A stretch of DNA of 61,374 nucleotides, taken from assembly GCA_024244665.1 (NCBI GenBank), contig JAAEOI010000132.1, positions 1 to 61,374 of the forward strand, given 5' to 3'. The DNA is from Bacteroidota bacterium (GTDB lineage: Bacteria; Bacteroidota; Bacteroidia; Bacteroidales; GCA-2748055). Positions 17,648 through 27,078 of this stretch are shown here, piece by piece. The position numbers and the translations under genes were made by a program. The notes beneath the pieces are model-generated. The model searched no databases, had not been told where the DNA came from, and worked only from the letters and a program-made list of their open reading frames with translations. Position 1 is the first letter of the stretch. The number at the start of each line of letters is the position of its first letter.

Positions 17648-19207
17648 TTAATTCGCTTTCCATGATTTAGTCAGTTCGGGTTTGTGCCACTCATGATGGG
17701 TATTGGATGCAGGGTCATCCTTGACCGGAACTCTTTTTTTCTCAGGCAGCAGGTCGGTATGCTCCGCCATTTCATACCAGCGCTCTGAAAGCTCCATTAC
17801 CTGTTCCGGATACTCCGCGGCCAGATCGTTCTGTTCAAAACGGTCCTGTGCCATGTTGTAGAGTTCCCACCGGCTTCCGTAAAAACTGACCACCTTCCAG
17901 TCACCACGCCTCAGTGCCCGGCAACTATTAAAAACGAAGAAGATATCTTCGTGCGCCTCCCTCTCCTCAGCGTAAAAGAGCGGGGTAAGTGACAGTCCCT
18001 GCAGGGGCTGTAATCCCTCGCGGTCAGGGTATTCACCTCCGGCAACTTCCAGGCAGGTGGCCATTACATCCACGAGGTGGCCCGGACTTCGCTCCCATCT
18101 CCCGGGATCTTTAACCTTCCCGGGCCAGTGAACGATCAGGGGTGATGAGATCCCCCCTTCATGCTGTGTCTGCTTGTAGTGTCTCAGTGGTGTGTTGCTT
18201 ACCGTGGCCCAACTGGCGTCGTAGAGAAGAAAGGAGCCGCCCTCCCAGGGGGGAATTTCCAGGTGCTTGCTGCGTTCAAAGGGACAGCCCCCGTTATCGG
18301 AACAGATCATCAAAAGCGTATTGTCCAAAACACCTTCAGCCTCCAGGAACTCCACGAGTCTTCCAATGTTCTGATCCAGGCGGTCGACCATAGCTGCATA
18401 TACTCCCATGCGGAAACTCTCAAACTCCTGCTGCGTTTCCGTGAGAGAATCCCAGGCGGTCATGTGCCCGGGCAGGGGAGGAAGCTGGCTTCCGGCATCA
18501 AAAATACCCAGCTCCTTCTGCCTCTCAAACCGCTCCTCCCGGACATGCTCCCAACCCATGTCATAAAAGCCCAGGTATCTCTCCACATCTTCATGGGGAG
18601 CCTGGAGGGGGTAGTGGGGAGCATTAAAGGCAATGTAGTGGAAAAAGGGTTTCCCGCTTCCGATGGCCTCATCCAGGAACTCCAGGGAGTAATCCACATT
18701 GGCATCGGTGGTGTAAAAAGCTTCGTCGAACCCCGACCAGGGTTCTCCATTGTACCGGAAAGTCTGATCCCCATTGAAATAGTCGGTGGCACCCGACAGG
18801 TGACCCCAGTAGCGCATAAAACCAAAATCGGTGGGTTGCTTACTAAGGTGCCATTTCCCGGCCATGGATGTAAAATAGCCTGCCGAATCCAGCACCTGGG
18901 CAATGGTGGTGGCCCTGACCAGGCTCTGATCTCCCGCCTGGGTGGGGTATAGCCCGGTAAGCAGTGAGATCCGGGAAGAGTGGCATTTTGCGGTATTATA
19001 AAACTGCGTAAAACGTAGTCCGTTTTGGGCGAGTTCGTCAATGTTCGGTGTGTGGATTTCACCTCCGTAGCACCCAAAATCAGAGAAGCCCAGGTCATCC
19101 ACCAGGATCAGGAGGATATTGGGTTGTTCTGTCTGCTCCCCGCCACAGGAATTAAGCATTGAAACTGCTCCTGCAATCAACATGAGAACCACATATTTTC
19201 CTTTCAT
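17648..19207 (-). CDS. Arylsulfatase-type sulfatase (S1 family), lipoprotein
   Basis: 519 residues with a lipobox (MLNSC, Cys21), so anchored in the periplasm or at the cell surface. The alkaline-phosphatase fold begins NILLILVDDLGFSDFGCYG with the paired Asp metal ligands. The formylglycine motif is CHSSRISLLTG (Cys75), which fits C-x-(S/P)-x-R and needs activation by an anSME- or FGE-type maturase encoded elsewhere. Later landmarks are MAGKWHLS, FFHYIAFNAPHYPLQ and the metal-binding CSDNGG. It should cleave sulfate esters from a sulfated glycan or small aryl sulfate; specificity cannot be read. No polysaccharide-utilisation partners (SusC/D, glycoside hydrolases) are adjacent. Confidence 0.9.
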   Translation of the reverse strand: MKGKYVVLMLIAGAVSMLNSCGGEQTEQPNILLILVDDLGFSDFGCYGGEIHTPNIDELAQNGLRFTQFYNTAKCHSSRISLLTGLYPTQAGDQSLVRATTIAQVLDSAGYFTSMAGKWHLSKQPTDFGFMRYWGHLSGATDYFNGDQTFRYNGEPWSGFDEAFYTTDANVDYSLEFLDEAIGSGKPFFHYIAFNAPHYPLQAPHEDVERYLGFYDMGWEHVREERFERQKELGIFDAGSQLPPLPGHMTAWDSLTETQQEFESFRMGVYAAMVDRLDQNIGRLVEFLEAEGVLDNTLLMICSDNGGCPFERSKHLEIPPWEGGSFLLYDASWATVSNTPLRHYKQTQHEGGISSPLIVHWPGKVKDPGRWERSPGHLVDVMATCLEVAGGEYPDREGLQPLQGLSLTPLFYAEEREAHEDIFFVFNSCRALRRGDWKVVSFYGSRWELYNMAQDRFEQNDLAAEYPEQVMELSERWYEMAEHTDLLPEKKRVPVKDDPASNTHHEWHKPELTKSWKAN

Positions 19208-19289
19208 CGATTAGTTTTAAGGTTATGATCTTCTAAAAATAGGAGTTCTGCACCGGATTTACCATTAACTTCGGTTCAAATTCTGCACA

Positions 19290-20612
19290 TTGAATAAGAA
19301 GATCCTCAACCTGGCCATCCCCAACATCATCAGCAACATTTCCATCCCCATGCTGGGTATCGTTGATATGGCGCTCATGGGTCGTATGGAATCGAATGCC
19401 TATATCGGGGCCATTGCCCTGGGCTCGCTGATCTTCAACTTCATTTACTGGAGCCTGGGATTCCTGAGAATGGGGACCAGCGGATTTACAGCCCAGGCCC
19501 GGGGCCGAAGGGACCTTCCGGAGACCATCCTGGTGTTCTCAAGAGCAGCCCTTATTGCCATCATTATAAGCCTCCTGCTTCTTCTGCTTCAAGGGCCCAT
19601 AGAGAGTCTTAGCTTCCTTGTTTTGAAAGGGGAGACCCGGGTGGAGGAGTTGGCCATGACTTATTTCAGAATCAGGGTATGGGCAGCCCCGGCTGCACTG
19701 GGGCAGTTTGCACTGCTGGGATTCTTCCTGGGGATGCAAAATGCCCGGCTACCCATGCTTGTCCTGGTACTCACCAATGTGATCAATATTATCTGCAATT
19801 ACATCTTTGTGATGAAGCTGGGCATGGGATCCGACGGCGTGGCACTGGGCACTGTTATTGCCCAGTACACCGGTCTGCTTACAGCACTTTTCTTCTTCCG
19901 GAAATATTTCAGAAAACTGTTTAAATACTGGTCGCTGAAGGCTACTGTTCAATGGGATAAACTGAAGCACTTCCTGCTGATCAACAGCGATATCTTTATC
20001 CGTACCATGTGCCTGGTGGTGGTCTTCTCCATTTTTACCGCCCGGTCGGCCAGCGTTGACCTGCACAGCGAAGGTGAAGAGACCATCCTGGCCGTAAACT
20101 CCATTCTGATGCAGTTCTTCATGTTCTTTTCTTTCCTGATTGATGGGTTCGCCCATGCATCGGAGGCACTTACCGGCAAGTATATCGGGGCAAATGACAG
20201 GAGATCTCTCAGCAAGACCATCCGCCTGCTGTTTGTCTGGGGAACCGGCATAAGCCTCCTCTTTACTCTGTTGTACCTGCTGGGGGGAGAAGCGATTTTC
20301 CGGTTGCTGACCAATAACCCGGAGGTGATTTCCAATGCTAAACCTTACTTTTTCTGGGTTATAATGGTACCCCTTGTTTCCTATACTGCCTTCCTCTGGG
20401 ATGGGATCTACATCGGAGCTACCGCCGGAAAACAGATGCGGAATGCAATGCTGATCTCCACCCTGGCAATATTTTTCCCGGTCTATATCCTGGCGGGAAA
20501 AATCTGGGGAAACCACGGACTATGGCTCGCCTTTATTTTATTCATGACTGCCCGGGGAATCACTATGCAGCTCCTCTCAAAAAAAGCCGTTTTTTCCAGG
20601 CTTGACTCCTGA
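19290..20612 (+). CDS. MATE family efflux transporter (DinF-like)
   Basis: 440 residues with about twelve membrane helices arranged in two halves. The N-terminus (KKILNLAIPNIISNISIPMLGIVDMALMG) and the mid motif GFLRMGTSGFTAQARGR match DinF/NorM-type MATE exporters, which expel cationic drugs or metabolites using a Na+ or H+ gradient. The start appears to be TTG at 19290: the protein begins at the usual family position there, and no upstream in-frame ATG exists in the short gap to the divergent sulfatase. A possible -7 element (TAACTTCG, 19266-19273) lies 16 bases upstream. It converges with typA. Confidence 0.9.
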   Translation: MNKKILNLAIPNIISNISIPMLGIVDMALMGRMESNAYIGAIALGSLIFNFIYWSLGFLRMGTSGFTAQARGRRDLPETILVFSRAALIAIIISLLLLLLQGPIESLSFLVLKGETRVEELAMTYFRIRVWAAPAALGQFALLGFFLGMQNARLPMLVLVLTNVINIICNYIFVMKLGMGSDGVALGTVIAQYTGLLTALFFFRKYFRKLFKYWSLKATVQWDKLKHFLLINSDIFIRTMCLVVVFSIFTARSASVDLHSEGEETILAVNSILMQFFMFFSFLIDGFAHASEALTGKYIGANDRRSLSKTIRLLFVWGTGISLLFTLLYLLGGEAIFRLLTNNPEVISNAKPYFFWVIMVPLVSYTAFLWDGIYIGATAGKQMRNAMLISTLAIFFPVYILAGKIWGNHGLWLAFILFMTARGITMQLLSKKAVFSRLDS

Positions 20613-20748
20613 ATCTGAGAATTTCATATATTGCTTTTTGTAGCCCTTACTTTCTGTCATGACGGTAGTAATCGCATACTGTACCGAGAAGCAGGCATAT
20701 TTCAATCTTTTCATGGAATAGGGGAAAGTACTGATGGGAAAGATTGCA

Positions 20749-22548
20749 TTAATCCTTCTTCTCGCGCTTACGCTCATGTTCGGCCAGCAGGATTTTCCGA
20801 AGACGGATCGATTTGGGAGTTACCTCCACATACTCGTCACTCCCTACATATTCAAGCGCCTCTTCGAGGGAGAACTTTATGGCTGGTGCGATGGATATCT
20901 TTTCATCGGATCCTGAAGCCCGCATGTTGGTCTGCTTCTTGGTTTTGGTCACATTAATCACCAGGTCATCCTGTTTGGTATGTTCACCAATCACCTGTCC
21001 TGCATAGATCGGCACCATGGGATTGATGAAAAATTTACCCCTGTCCTGCAGCTTATCGATGGAGTAGGTGATGGAGGTTCCTGTTTCCATGGCAATGAGT
21101 GCACCGTTGCGTTTGCGCACCAGCTCACCTTTCCATGGTTCATACCCGGAAAAACGGTGAGAAATAACAGCACTTCCTTCGGTAGCAGTCAGAATGGGCT
21201 GTCTCAAACCAATCAGGCCCCTGGCTGTAATCTTAAACTCCAGGTTCACCCGGTCGTCTTTCTTCTCAATGTTCAGGATATCACCCTTACGTCCTGTTAC
21301 GATCTCAATCACCTTGCCGGAGAACTCCTCATCCACATTGATATAGAGCAATTCCACCGGTTCGTGTTTGAATCCGTCAATCTCCTTGACCACCACCTTG
21401 GGCTGCCCGAGCTGAAGCTCATAACCCTCCCGTCGCATGGTCTCGATCAGGATGGAAAGGTGCAGGATCCCCCTGCCAAACACCATCAGCCGTTCGGGCG
21501 AATCGGTATCTTCCACTCTTAATGCCAGGTTTTTTTCAGTCTCCTTTAACAAGCGGTCCCTCAGGTGTCTTGAGGTAACAAATTTACCCTCCTTCCCAAA
21601 GAAGGGGGAGTTGTTAATGGTAAAAAGCATACTCATTGATGGTTCATCAATGGAGATGGGCTTCATGGCCTCGGGCTCCTCAAAATCGGCAATGGTATCG
21701 CCAATGTCAAAATCCTCAAGCCCCATTACCGCCACGATTTCACCGGAAGAGACCGCCTCTTTGGTCTTCTCCTTGCCCAATCCTTCAAAGGTATATAGTT
21801 CCTTCACGGTAGATTTATGAACCATTCTGTTTCGCTGCACGATGGAGACCTGGTCACCCATTTTAATGCTTCCCCGGTGCACTTTTCCCACGGCGATCCG
21901 TCCCGTATAGGAGGAATAGTCCAGTGAGCTGATCTGCAGTTGCAAGGTGCCGGGATTCTCAACCGGAGCATCAAAATAATCCACGATTACGTCAAGCAGG
22001 TGGGCCATGTCATCAGTTGGTGTCTTCCAGTCGGGGCCCATCCAGCCCTCTTTTGACGATCCGTAAACGGTGGGGTATTCCAGCTGATCCTCGGAGGCCT
22101 CCAGGGCAAACATCAACTCGAAAACCAGTTCATTGGTCTCGTCGGGCCTGCAATTGGGTTTATCCACTTTGTTGACCACCACGATCACTTTTTTTCCAAG
22201 TTCCAGGGCCTTCTGCAAAACGAATCGGGTCTGCGGCATGGGACCCTCAAAGGCGTCCACCAGCAGCAATACACCTTGGGCCATGTTCAATACCCTTTCC
22301 ACCTCACCGCCAAAATCGGAGTGACCAGGGGTATCAATGATATTGATCTTGGTCTTTTTGTACCGGACCGATACATTCTTGGATAGGATGGTAATGCCCC
22401 TTTCACGCTCCAGGTCGTTTGAATCGAGGATCAGGTCCCCCATCTCCTGATTGTCCCTGAACAGATTTACCTGGTGCAATATACGGTCCACCATGGTGGT
22501 CTTTCCATGATCGACGTGTGCAATAATCGCTATATTTCTTATATCCAT
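20749..22548 (-). CDS. typA: Translational GTPase TypA/BipA
   Basis: 599 residues, standard length. The GTPase domain has AHVDHGKTTMVDRIL (G1), ERERGITI (G2), IDTPGHSDFGGEVERVL (G3) and VVNKVDKPNCRPDE (G4). These are followed by the beta-barrel domain II (FDIGDTIAD), EF-G-like domains III and V (ILHLSILIETMRREGYE) and the TypA-specific C-terminal domain, which ends with a basic tail (EHERKREKKD). It binds the ribosome and is needed under stress and low temperature, helping 50S assembly. Conserved housekeeping gene, transcribed alone on the minus strand. Confidence 0.97.
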   Translation of the reverse strand: MDIRNIAIIAHVDHGKTTMVDRILHQVNLFRDNQEMGDLILDSNDLERERGITILSKNVSVRYKKTKINIIDTPGHSDFGGEVERVLNMAQGVLLLVDAFEGPMPQTRFVLQKALELGKKVIVVVNKVDKPNCRPDETNELVFELMFALEASEDQLEYPTVYGSSKEGWMGPDWKTPTDDMAHLLDVIVDYFDAPVENPGTLQLQISSLDYSSYTGRIAVGKVHRGSIKMGDQVSIVQRNRMVHKSTVKELYTFEGLGKEKTKEAVSSGEIVAVMGLEDFDIGDTIADFEEPEAMKPISIDEPSMSMLFTINNSPFFGKEGKFVTSRHLRDRLLKETEKNLALRVEDTDSPERLMVFGRGILHLSILIETMRREGYELQLGQPKVVVKEIDGFKHEPVELLYINVDEEFSGKVIEIVTGRKGDILNIEKKDDRVNLEFKITARGLIGLRQPILTATEGSAVISHRFSGYEPWKGELVRKRNGALIAMETGTSITYSIDKLQDRGKFFINPMVPIYAGQVIGEHTKQDDLVINVTKTKKQTNMRASGSDEKISIAPAIKFSLEEALEYVGSDEYVEVTPKSIRLRKILLAEHERKREKKD

Positions 22549-22575
22549 GCTTCTTGGCTGACGTTAAAAATTGCG

Positions 22576-22583
22576 CAAAGGTA
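22576..22583 (-). promoter_or_regulatory. Candidate -7 element of typA, next to a sigma-54-like site
   Basis: TACCTTTG matches TAnnTTTG exactly, 28 bases before the typA ATG. Just upstream (22609-22595, minus strand) TGGCAC-N5-GTGC also resembles a -24/-12 promoter, with a mismatch in the -12 box. The housekeeping element is the safer call for this gene. Confidence 0.45.
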
Positions 22584-22740
22584 GCACAATATTAGCACTA
22601 TCTGTGCCATGCACCAGATTTAAGTGCGCTCAAGCAGCCGTGAAAGACGGACTTCGCAGGAGGGATACCATATACCAATAAAAGACAGATCATAATGGAT
22701 GCTCAATATACGGACAGGCACAACACACATTAAAAAGTGC

Positions 22741-22878
22741 ATGCATCACAGGGATCCGGGGCAGGGAACCGGGCTCGGACTCTCCATCAGCTATACCCTG
22801 ATCTCAGATCACAATGGCAGCATCGCAGTGGAGAACCAGGAGAACGGGGTTCGTTTTATCATTGAAATTCCTGCCTGA
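22741..22878 (+). pseudogene. C-terminal fragment of a histidine kinase ATPase domain
   Basis: The frame reads RDPGQGTGLGLSISY (the G2 box of HATPase), then SDHNGSIAVEN and a terminal RFIIEIPA before TGA, exactly the last 40 or so residues of a sensor kinase. Nothing of the N, G1 or F boxes or the DHp helix is found upstream, so only the tail of a deleted kinase gene survives. The rest of the 22610-22740 gap shows no coding match. Confidence 0.7.
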
Positions 22879-22881
22879 TTT

Positions 22882-22912
22882 TTTGTACTCAAGGCTTGTT
22901 TAGTTACTTTCG
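22882..22912 (+). promoter_or_regulatory. Bacteroidetes housekeeping promoter of the FKBP gene
   Basis: TTTG (22882-22885), a 19-base spacer and TACTTTCG (22905-22912, one mismatch). The start would be about 5 bases before the ATG at 22924. Confidence 0.6.
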
Positions 22913-22923
22913 CAAAACTTAAT

Positions 22924-23625
22924 ATGAAAATTATGAAAAATGTACTGATAAGTCTGTTGCTCCTGACCTCAATCTCCATGACTGCACAAACAGAGACAAA
23001 GGGTCCCGATCCGGTTTTGAACAACCAGATTGATTCCCTCAGTTTCTTCCTGGGCCTTTCCCTGGGTTACGATTTCCAGACCCTGCCCTTTGATGCCAAT
23101 ACAGACCTGATAATAGCCGGGTTGGCCGGTTCGCTATACGGAACCACCACTTACGATGAGGAGACCACCAACACGTTATTCAGGCAGTTGCAAATGGCCA
23201 TTCAGCAGAAAGAGCAGGTGCAAGCAGATGCAACAGCTAACATAAAACAAGAGGAGACCGAGAACTTCCTGAAGGAGAACGGAGCTCGCGAAGGAGTAAT
23301 CACCACAGCATCCGGGCTTCAGTTCGAAGTGCTTGTGAAGGGAGAAGGCCCCATGCCGGCCGATACCTCCGAGGTAGAGGTGCATTATGAAGGCACGCTT
23401 CTCGACGGTACAGTTTTTGACAGCAGTTACGAACGGGGAGAGTCCATCTCTTTTCCGCTGAACAGGGTGATTGCCGGCTGGACCGAAGGGGTTCAACTGA
23501 TGCCGGTAGGCTCCACTTTCAAGTTCTATATACCTTCAGAGCTGGGTTATGGAAGCAGGGGATCAGGGCCGATTCCTCCAAATTCGGTGCTGATCTTCAA
23601 GATTGAACTTCTGGGAATTAAATAA
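22924..23625 (+). CDS. FKBP-type peptidyl-prolyl cis-trans isomerase
   Basis: 233 residues. A signal peptide (to SMTAQ) directs export to the periplasm. An FKBP_N dimerisation region (about 30-110: SFFLGLSLGYDFQ and a charged helix) is followed by the FKBP catalytic domain (about 130-233) with VEVHYEGTLLDGTVFDSSYERG, FPLNRVIAGWTEGVQLMPVG, YIPSELGYGSRG and IPPNSVLIFKIELL. The active-site aromatic and Asp residues look conserved, as in the Mip/FkpA group. It should speed folding of exported proteins. Monocistronic with its own promoter; a hairpin follows the stop. Confidence 0.92.
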   Translation: MKIMKNVLISLLLLTSISMTAQTETKGPDPVLNNQIDSLSFFLGLSLGYDFQTLPFDANTDLIIAGLAGSLYGTTTYDEETTNTLFRQLQMAIQQKEQVQADATANIKQEETENFLKENGAREGVITTASGLQFEVLVKGEGPMPADTSEVEVHYEGTLLDGTVFDSSYERGESISFPLNRVIAGWTEGVQLMPVGSTFKFYIPSELGYGSRGSGPIPPNSVLIFKIELLGIK

Positions 23626-23627
23626 GC

Positions 23628-23648
23628 CAGAGGTCACCGAAACCTCTG
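23628..23648 (+). terminator. Hairpin after the FKBP gene
   Basis: CAGAGGT (23628-23634), 7-base loop, ACCTCTG (23642-23648), starting 3 bases after the stop codon. A T-rich stretch follows only about 10 bases later, so termination is plausible but not textbook. Confidence 0.4.
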
Positions 23649-23830
23649 TACTCGGAGTTGTTATTGTTAGAAACGTAAAATTATTTCTAATATCCCAGTA
23701 CAAAACTTGAAAAATCGGAAGTGAGAAAGATTTTAGGGAAGAACCGTATTTCAATGATGGAAAAATAGGTGGAATCTTATGAGGGGATAAGCGATGAGCA
23801 TGACGACTGAAGACCAGAAATGGCTTTCAA

Positions 23831-24643
23831 TTACTGCAACACCAGGGTGGTGTCGAACCTTGACCTGGCCATGAAATAGCCAAGAATATCTTCACCCAGG
23901 TTGGAAGCCGGGTTATAAGGGGTGGAAGACATGGCCATACTACCGCCTATGGCTTCATTAATCTGGGAATAGTAACGGTACGTATCCTTGTCAATGGCAT
24001 ATACCTCCATGGCCAGGGTATCACCGTCTTCCGTAGGAAACATCATGGTAGTGTACTCCACGGTTTCCGCTGAGGTAGAATATTCATCCGAAGCCAGGGC
24101 AAAGTAATCCTCGAAGATCTCCCCGTTCATGATCAGCCTCAGCATAAAATGATCCTCCCTTTCCGGATCGTTTCTAAATGAAATGGTCAGCATCTTGGGG
24201 AAATCCTCATCCGGATTGGGACCCCCAAATGGAAAATCTTCCAGTATGACCGAATCGAATACAGGCAAAGGATTCAGGCTGGAAAATCCGGTATATATCT
24301 GCTCCCCCGTTTCGATGGTCAGAGTATACTTTGAGAATTCCAACCCACGAATAGTCCGTCCGCTATACATACCCATTCCCATATAGCTGAGTATTTCACT
24401 TGCACCGCTCTGATCACTCAGGGTCACCACTGCATCTTCGACGAGCAAGGGAGCTTCCTGTTGAAAATAATCTGTGGTGAATGTGAGACTGAGACTGCAG
24501 AGCGAATCAAGCTCCATGTATCCTTCAGCAACCAGTACAGGGTCGGCACTGTTCAGGTCAATATCTATGACCTCCTCGCAGGAACTGAGGGCAAAAAACA
24601 GGGCCAGGGTAAGTACCGGAATGTGTGTTTTAACTATTCTCAT
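23831..24643 (-). CDS. DUF4249 lipoprotein
   Basis: 270 residues with a lipobox (LSSC, Cys22) followed by EEVIDIDL, the usual start of DUF4249. Beta-rich motifs follow: PVLVAEGYM, VEDAVVTLSDQ, YTLTIETGEQIYTGFSSL and a C-terminal TPYNPASNLGEDILGYF. The gene lies 5 bases downstream of a TonB-dependent receptor gene in the same orientation, and this pairing is recurrent in Bacteroidota. A role as the surface lipoprotein partner of the receptor, SusD-like in position though not in fold, is inferred. The ligand is unknown. Confidence 0.85.
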   Translation of the reverse strand: MRIVKTHIPVLTLALFFALSSCEEVIDIDLNSADPVLVAEGYMELDSLCSLSLTFTTDYFQQEAPLLVEDAVVTLSDQSGASEILSYMGMGMYSGRTIRGLEFSKYTLTIETGEQIYTGFSSLNPLPVFDSVILEDFPFGGPNPDEDFPKMLTISFRNDPEREDHFMLRLIMNGEIFEDYFALASDEYSTSAETVEYTTMMFPTEDGDTLAMEVYAIDKDTYRYYSQINEAIGGSMAMSSTPYNPASNLGEDILGYFMARSRFDTTLVLQ

Positions 24644-24648
24644 GCTAC

Positions 24649-26952
24649 TTAAAATTCAAAATTCCAGGTAAAAGAGGGAACAATACCAAACAGGCTCAGC
24701 TTTACAGCCTCGGTTGTTCCCGGTTGGCTTTCACTCTCCCTGAAGCCAATCAGGTAGGCGTTGTGCCGGTTGTAGGCATTGTAGACCGAGAAGTCCCAGC
24801 TCGATTTGAAGCGGCTTTTCTTCTTTCCAGCCAGGTGGAAATTCACGTCCAGGCGGTGGTAATCGGGCATCCTGTACCCGTTTCGTTCAGTGTAATAGGA
24901 TGCAAAGTAGCCGCCAAATTCATACTTTCCGCTGGGAAATGTAACCGCACTACCCGTGTAATAGATCCAGGATCCGGAAAAGGACAGGCGCTCTGTCAGA
25001 TCGTAGCTGAGAACCAGAGCCGCATCATGAGTTTTGTCATAGGCAGTGGGGTACCAGTGAGAGCTGATCTCCGGGATAAGTATCTCGGTTCTGGCAAGGG
25101 TGTAGGAGATCCAGCCCGTGAGCCTTCCGTATTTTTTCTTCAGATATACTTCAAGACCGTAACTGCGTCCGTCGCCCGAAAGGATGCTCGCTTCAATATC
25201 TTCATTGAAGAAAACATTGGTACCGTCCTCATAATCGGTTACCTTTTGCATATCCTTATAATAAGCCTCCACTGAAAACTCCAGGTTGTTATCCAGGAAA
25301 TTTCGGTAGTACCCGGCCGAAAACTGATTAACGGTAACGGGTTCCACGTTTGTACTGCTGGGGACCCAGGTATCGGTGGGCTGACCCGAGGTACTGTTGG
25401 AGAGTAAATGAAGGTACTGAGTGATCCGGTTATAGGAAGCCTTAAGGGCTGAAAACTCTCCCAGGCGGTAGTTCATGGAGAGGCGGGGCTCCAGGGAAAA
25501 ATAGCTTTGCATAAGTTCCCTTTTTCCATACCAGGTGGAATCGATCCGCTGATTATCCTCATCATAACTGAAGTCCCATCCTTCTCCCAGCTGGTGGAAT
25601 GCTGACACTCTCAATCCGTATTCGGCCGAGAAACGTTCTCCGAAACGACTCTCGCTGGAGAGGTAGAGGCCCGATTCCACGGATTGCTTCTGCTCCATAA
25701 TTATATCCTCAAAAGCAGCAAATTCACCATCCCCGGTGAGCAACTCCCCCGGATTAAAGCTATGGTAGGTTGAGTTGATTCCAAACTTCAGGGTGTGACC
25801 GGGATTGATGAAATAGGTGAGGTCCTCTTTGAATGCAAAATCCTCAATTCCGGAGGACATTTTCAGATCATCTTCCAGGTTGAATCCGTAAGTATATTTG
25901 CTGTATATAAATGTGGTATTTGCGAAGAGTCGGGGGCCAAAAAGATGGTTCCACCTGAGGGTACCGGTGGCATTTCCCCAATCGGTTCCAAAATCCCCAA
26001 ATCCGAAATCATCCTTCCCGAAATAACCAGAAAGGAAAAGCCGGTTATTGTCGTTGACCCGGTAGTTAATCTTGGTATTCAGGTCATAAAAATAGAGGGA
26101 TGTCCCACTTTCAAGCAGGCCAGAACCTATGGCCATCAAATCGGCATAACTGCGCCGGCCCGACAGGATGAAAGAACTCTTGTCCTTCACTATTGGCCCT
26201 TCCAGGGTGAGCCTCGATGAGATCAGGCCTATCCCCCCGGATCCGGAAAATTGCCTGCTGTTCCCATCTTTCATTTGTATATCAACCACCGAAGCGGCCC
26301 GACCCCCGTAATTGGCCGGAATGCCACCTTTGAACACACTAACATCCCGGATGGCATCGGCATTGAAAACCGAGAAAAAGCCCATGAGGTGAGATGCGCT
26401 GTAAACCGGCGACTCATCCAGCAGGATCAGGTTCTGATCCACCGACCCCCCCCGCACGCTGAATCCGGCGCTTCCTTCCGAAATGGTACTGATACCGGGC
26501 ATGAGTTGAAGGGTCTTTAATATATCCTTTTCACCCAGCAGGACCGGGATCTTTGCAATGGAACTTACATCCAGTTTCTCCACCCCGATATCCACCGAAC
26601 TGAGGTTCCGGTCTGCCCTTTCTGCGCTGACCACCACCTCTTCCAACTGGGTGGATTTGGGTTGTAATCTGATGTTCAGGCGCTTATCCTTTCCCAGGTC
26701 GATCTCCTGCCTGAACTCCTCGTAGCCAATGTAGCTGCAAACCAGTTCCTGCTTCCCCCCGGGAACGGTCAGCGAGTAAAAACCATAGCTGTTGGAAACA
26801 CCTCCCAGGCTGGTTTCGGCCATATAGACTGTAGCCCCCACCAGGTCCTCTCCCGTTTCGGAATCAGTAATTTCACCACTGAGGGTAAAACGGTTCTGGG
26901 CCGACAGCAGGGTCCCGCCCAGCAACACAAATATTATAAGATACACTCTCAT
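24649..26952 (-). CDS. TonB-dependent receptor with carboxypeptidase-like regulatory domain
   Basis: 767 residues. A signal peptide (to LLSAQ) is followed by a CarboxypepD_reg-like beta-sandwich (about 22-105: LSGEITDSETGEDLVGATVY), a plug domain (about 115-225: DILKTLQLMPGISTISEGSAGFSVRGG, DESPVYSASHLMGFFSVFN) and a 22-strand outer-membrane barrel ending in aromatic PSFTWNFEF. No N-terminal signalling (STN) domain is seen. It imports a large ligand across the outer membrane with energy from TonB-ExbBD; the ligand is unknown. It is the first gene of a two-gene unit with the DUF4249 lipoprotein. Confidence 0.93.
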   Translation of the reverse strand: MRVYLIIFVLLGGTLLSAQNRFTLSGEITDSETGEDLVGATVYMAETSLGGVSNSYGFYSLTVPGGKQELVCSYIGYEEFRQEIDLGKDKRLNIRLQPKSTQLEEVVVSAERADRNLSSVDIGVEKLDVSSIAKIPVLLGEKDILKTLQLMPGISTISEGSAGFSVRGGSVDQNLILLDESPVYSASHLMGFFSVFNADAIRDVSVFKGGIPANYGGRAASVVDIQMKDGNSRQFSGSGGIGLISSRLTLEGPIVKDKSSFILSGRRSYADLMAIGSGLLESGTSLYFYDLNTKINYRVNDNNRLFLSGYFGKDDFGFGDFGTDWGNATGTLRWNHLFGPRLFANTTFIYSKYTYGFNLEDDLKMSSGIEDFAFKEDLTYFINPGHTLKFGINSTYHSFNPGELLTGDGEFAAFEDIIMEQKQSVESGLYLSSESRFGERFSAEYGLRVSAFHQLGEGWDFSYDEDNQRIDSTWYGKRELMQSYFSLEPRLSMNYRLGEFSALKASYNRITQYLHLLSNSTSGQPTDTWVPSSTNVEPVTVNQFSAGYYRNFLDNNLEFSVEAYYKDMQKVTDYEDGTNVFFNEDIEASILSGDGRSYGLEVYLKKKYGRLTGWISYTLARTEILIPEISSHWYPTAYDKTHDAALVLSYDLTERLSFSGSWIYYTGSAVTFPSGKYEFGGYFASYYTERNGYRMPDYHRLDVNFHLAGKKKSRFKSSWDFSVYNAYNRHNAYLIGFRESESQPGTTEAVKLSLFGIVPSFTWNFEF

Positions 26953-26959
26953 CGGACCG

Positions 26960-26967
26960 CAAAGATA
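26960..26967 (-). promoter_or_regulatory. Candidate -7 element of the TonB receptor operon
   Basis: TATCTTTG on the minus strand, an exact TAnnTTTG match, 8 bases before the ATG at 26952. The transcript would have almost no leader. Confidence 0.5.
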
Positions 26968-27078
26968 GAGAATACTCTAACAAACCGCATGCATCAGGCT
27001 TTTGTTACGTACTGATCAACAATTCCCCCCGTAAGCCGGAGAATGGCAATGTGAAAGAAGGGCTGAACAGGAAACTGG

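Noticed and set aside
19749..20516. Long minus-strand open frame within the MATE gene
   Set aside because: Mirror of the strongly supported plus-strand transporter; composition is not protein-like and no family matches.
23667..23690. TTAGAAA-N10-TTTCTAA inverted repeat after the FKBP gene
   Set aside because: All-AT-rich short stem in AT-rich DNA; not better than chance, and the GC-richer hairpin at 23628 explains the 3' end better.
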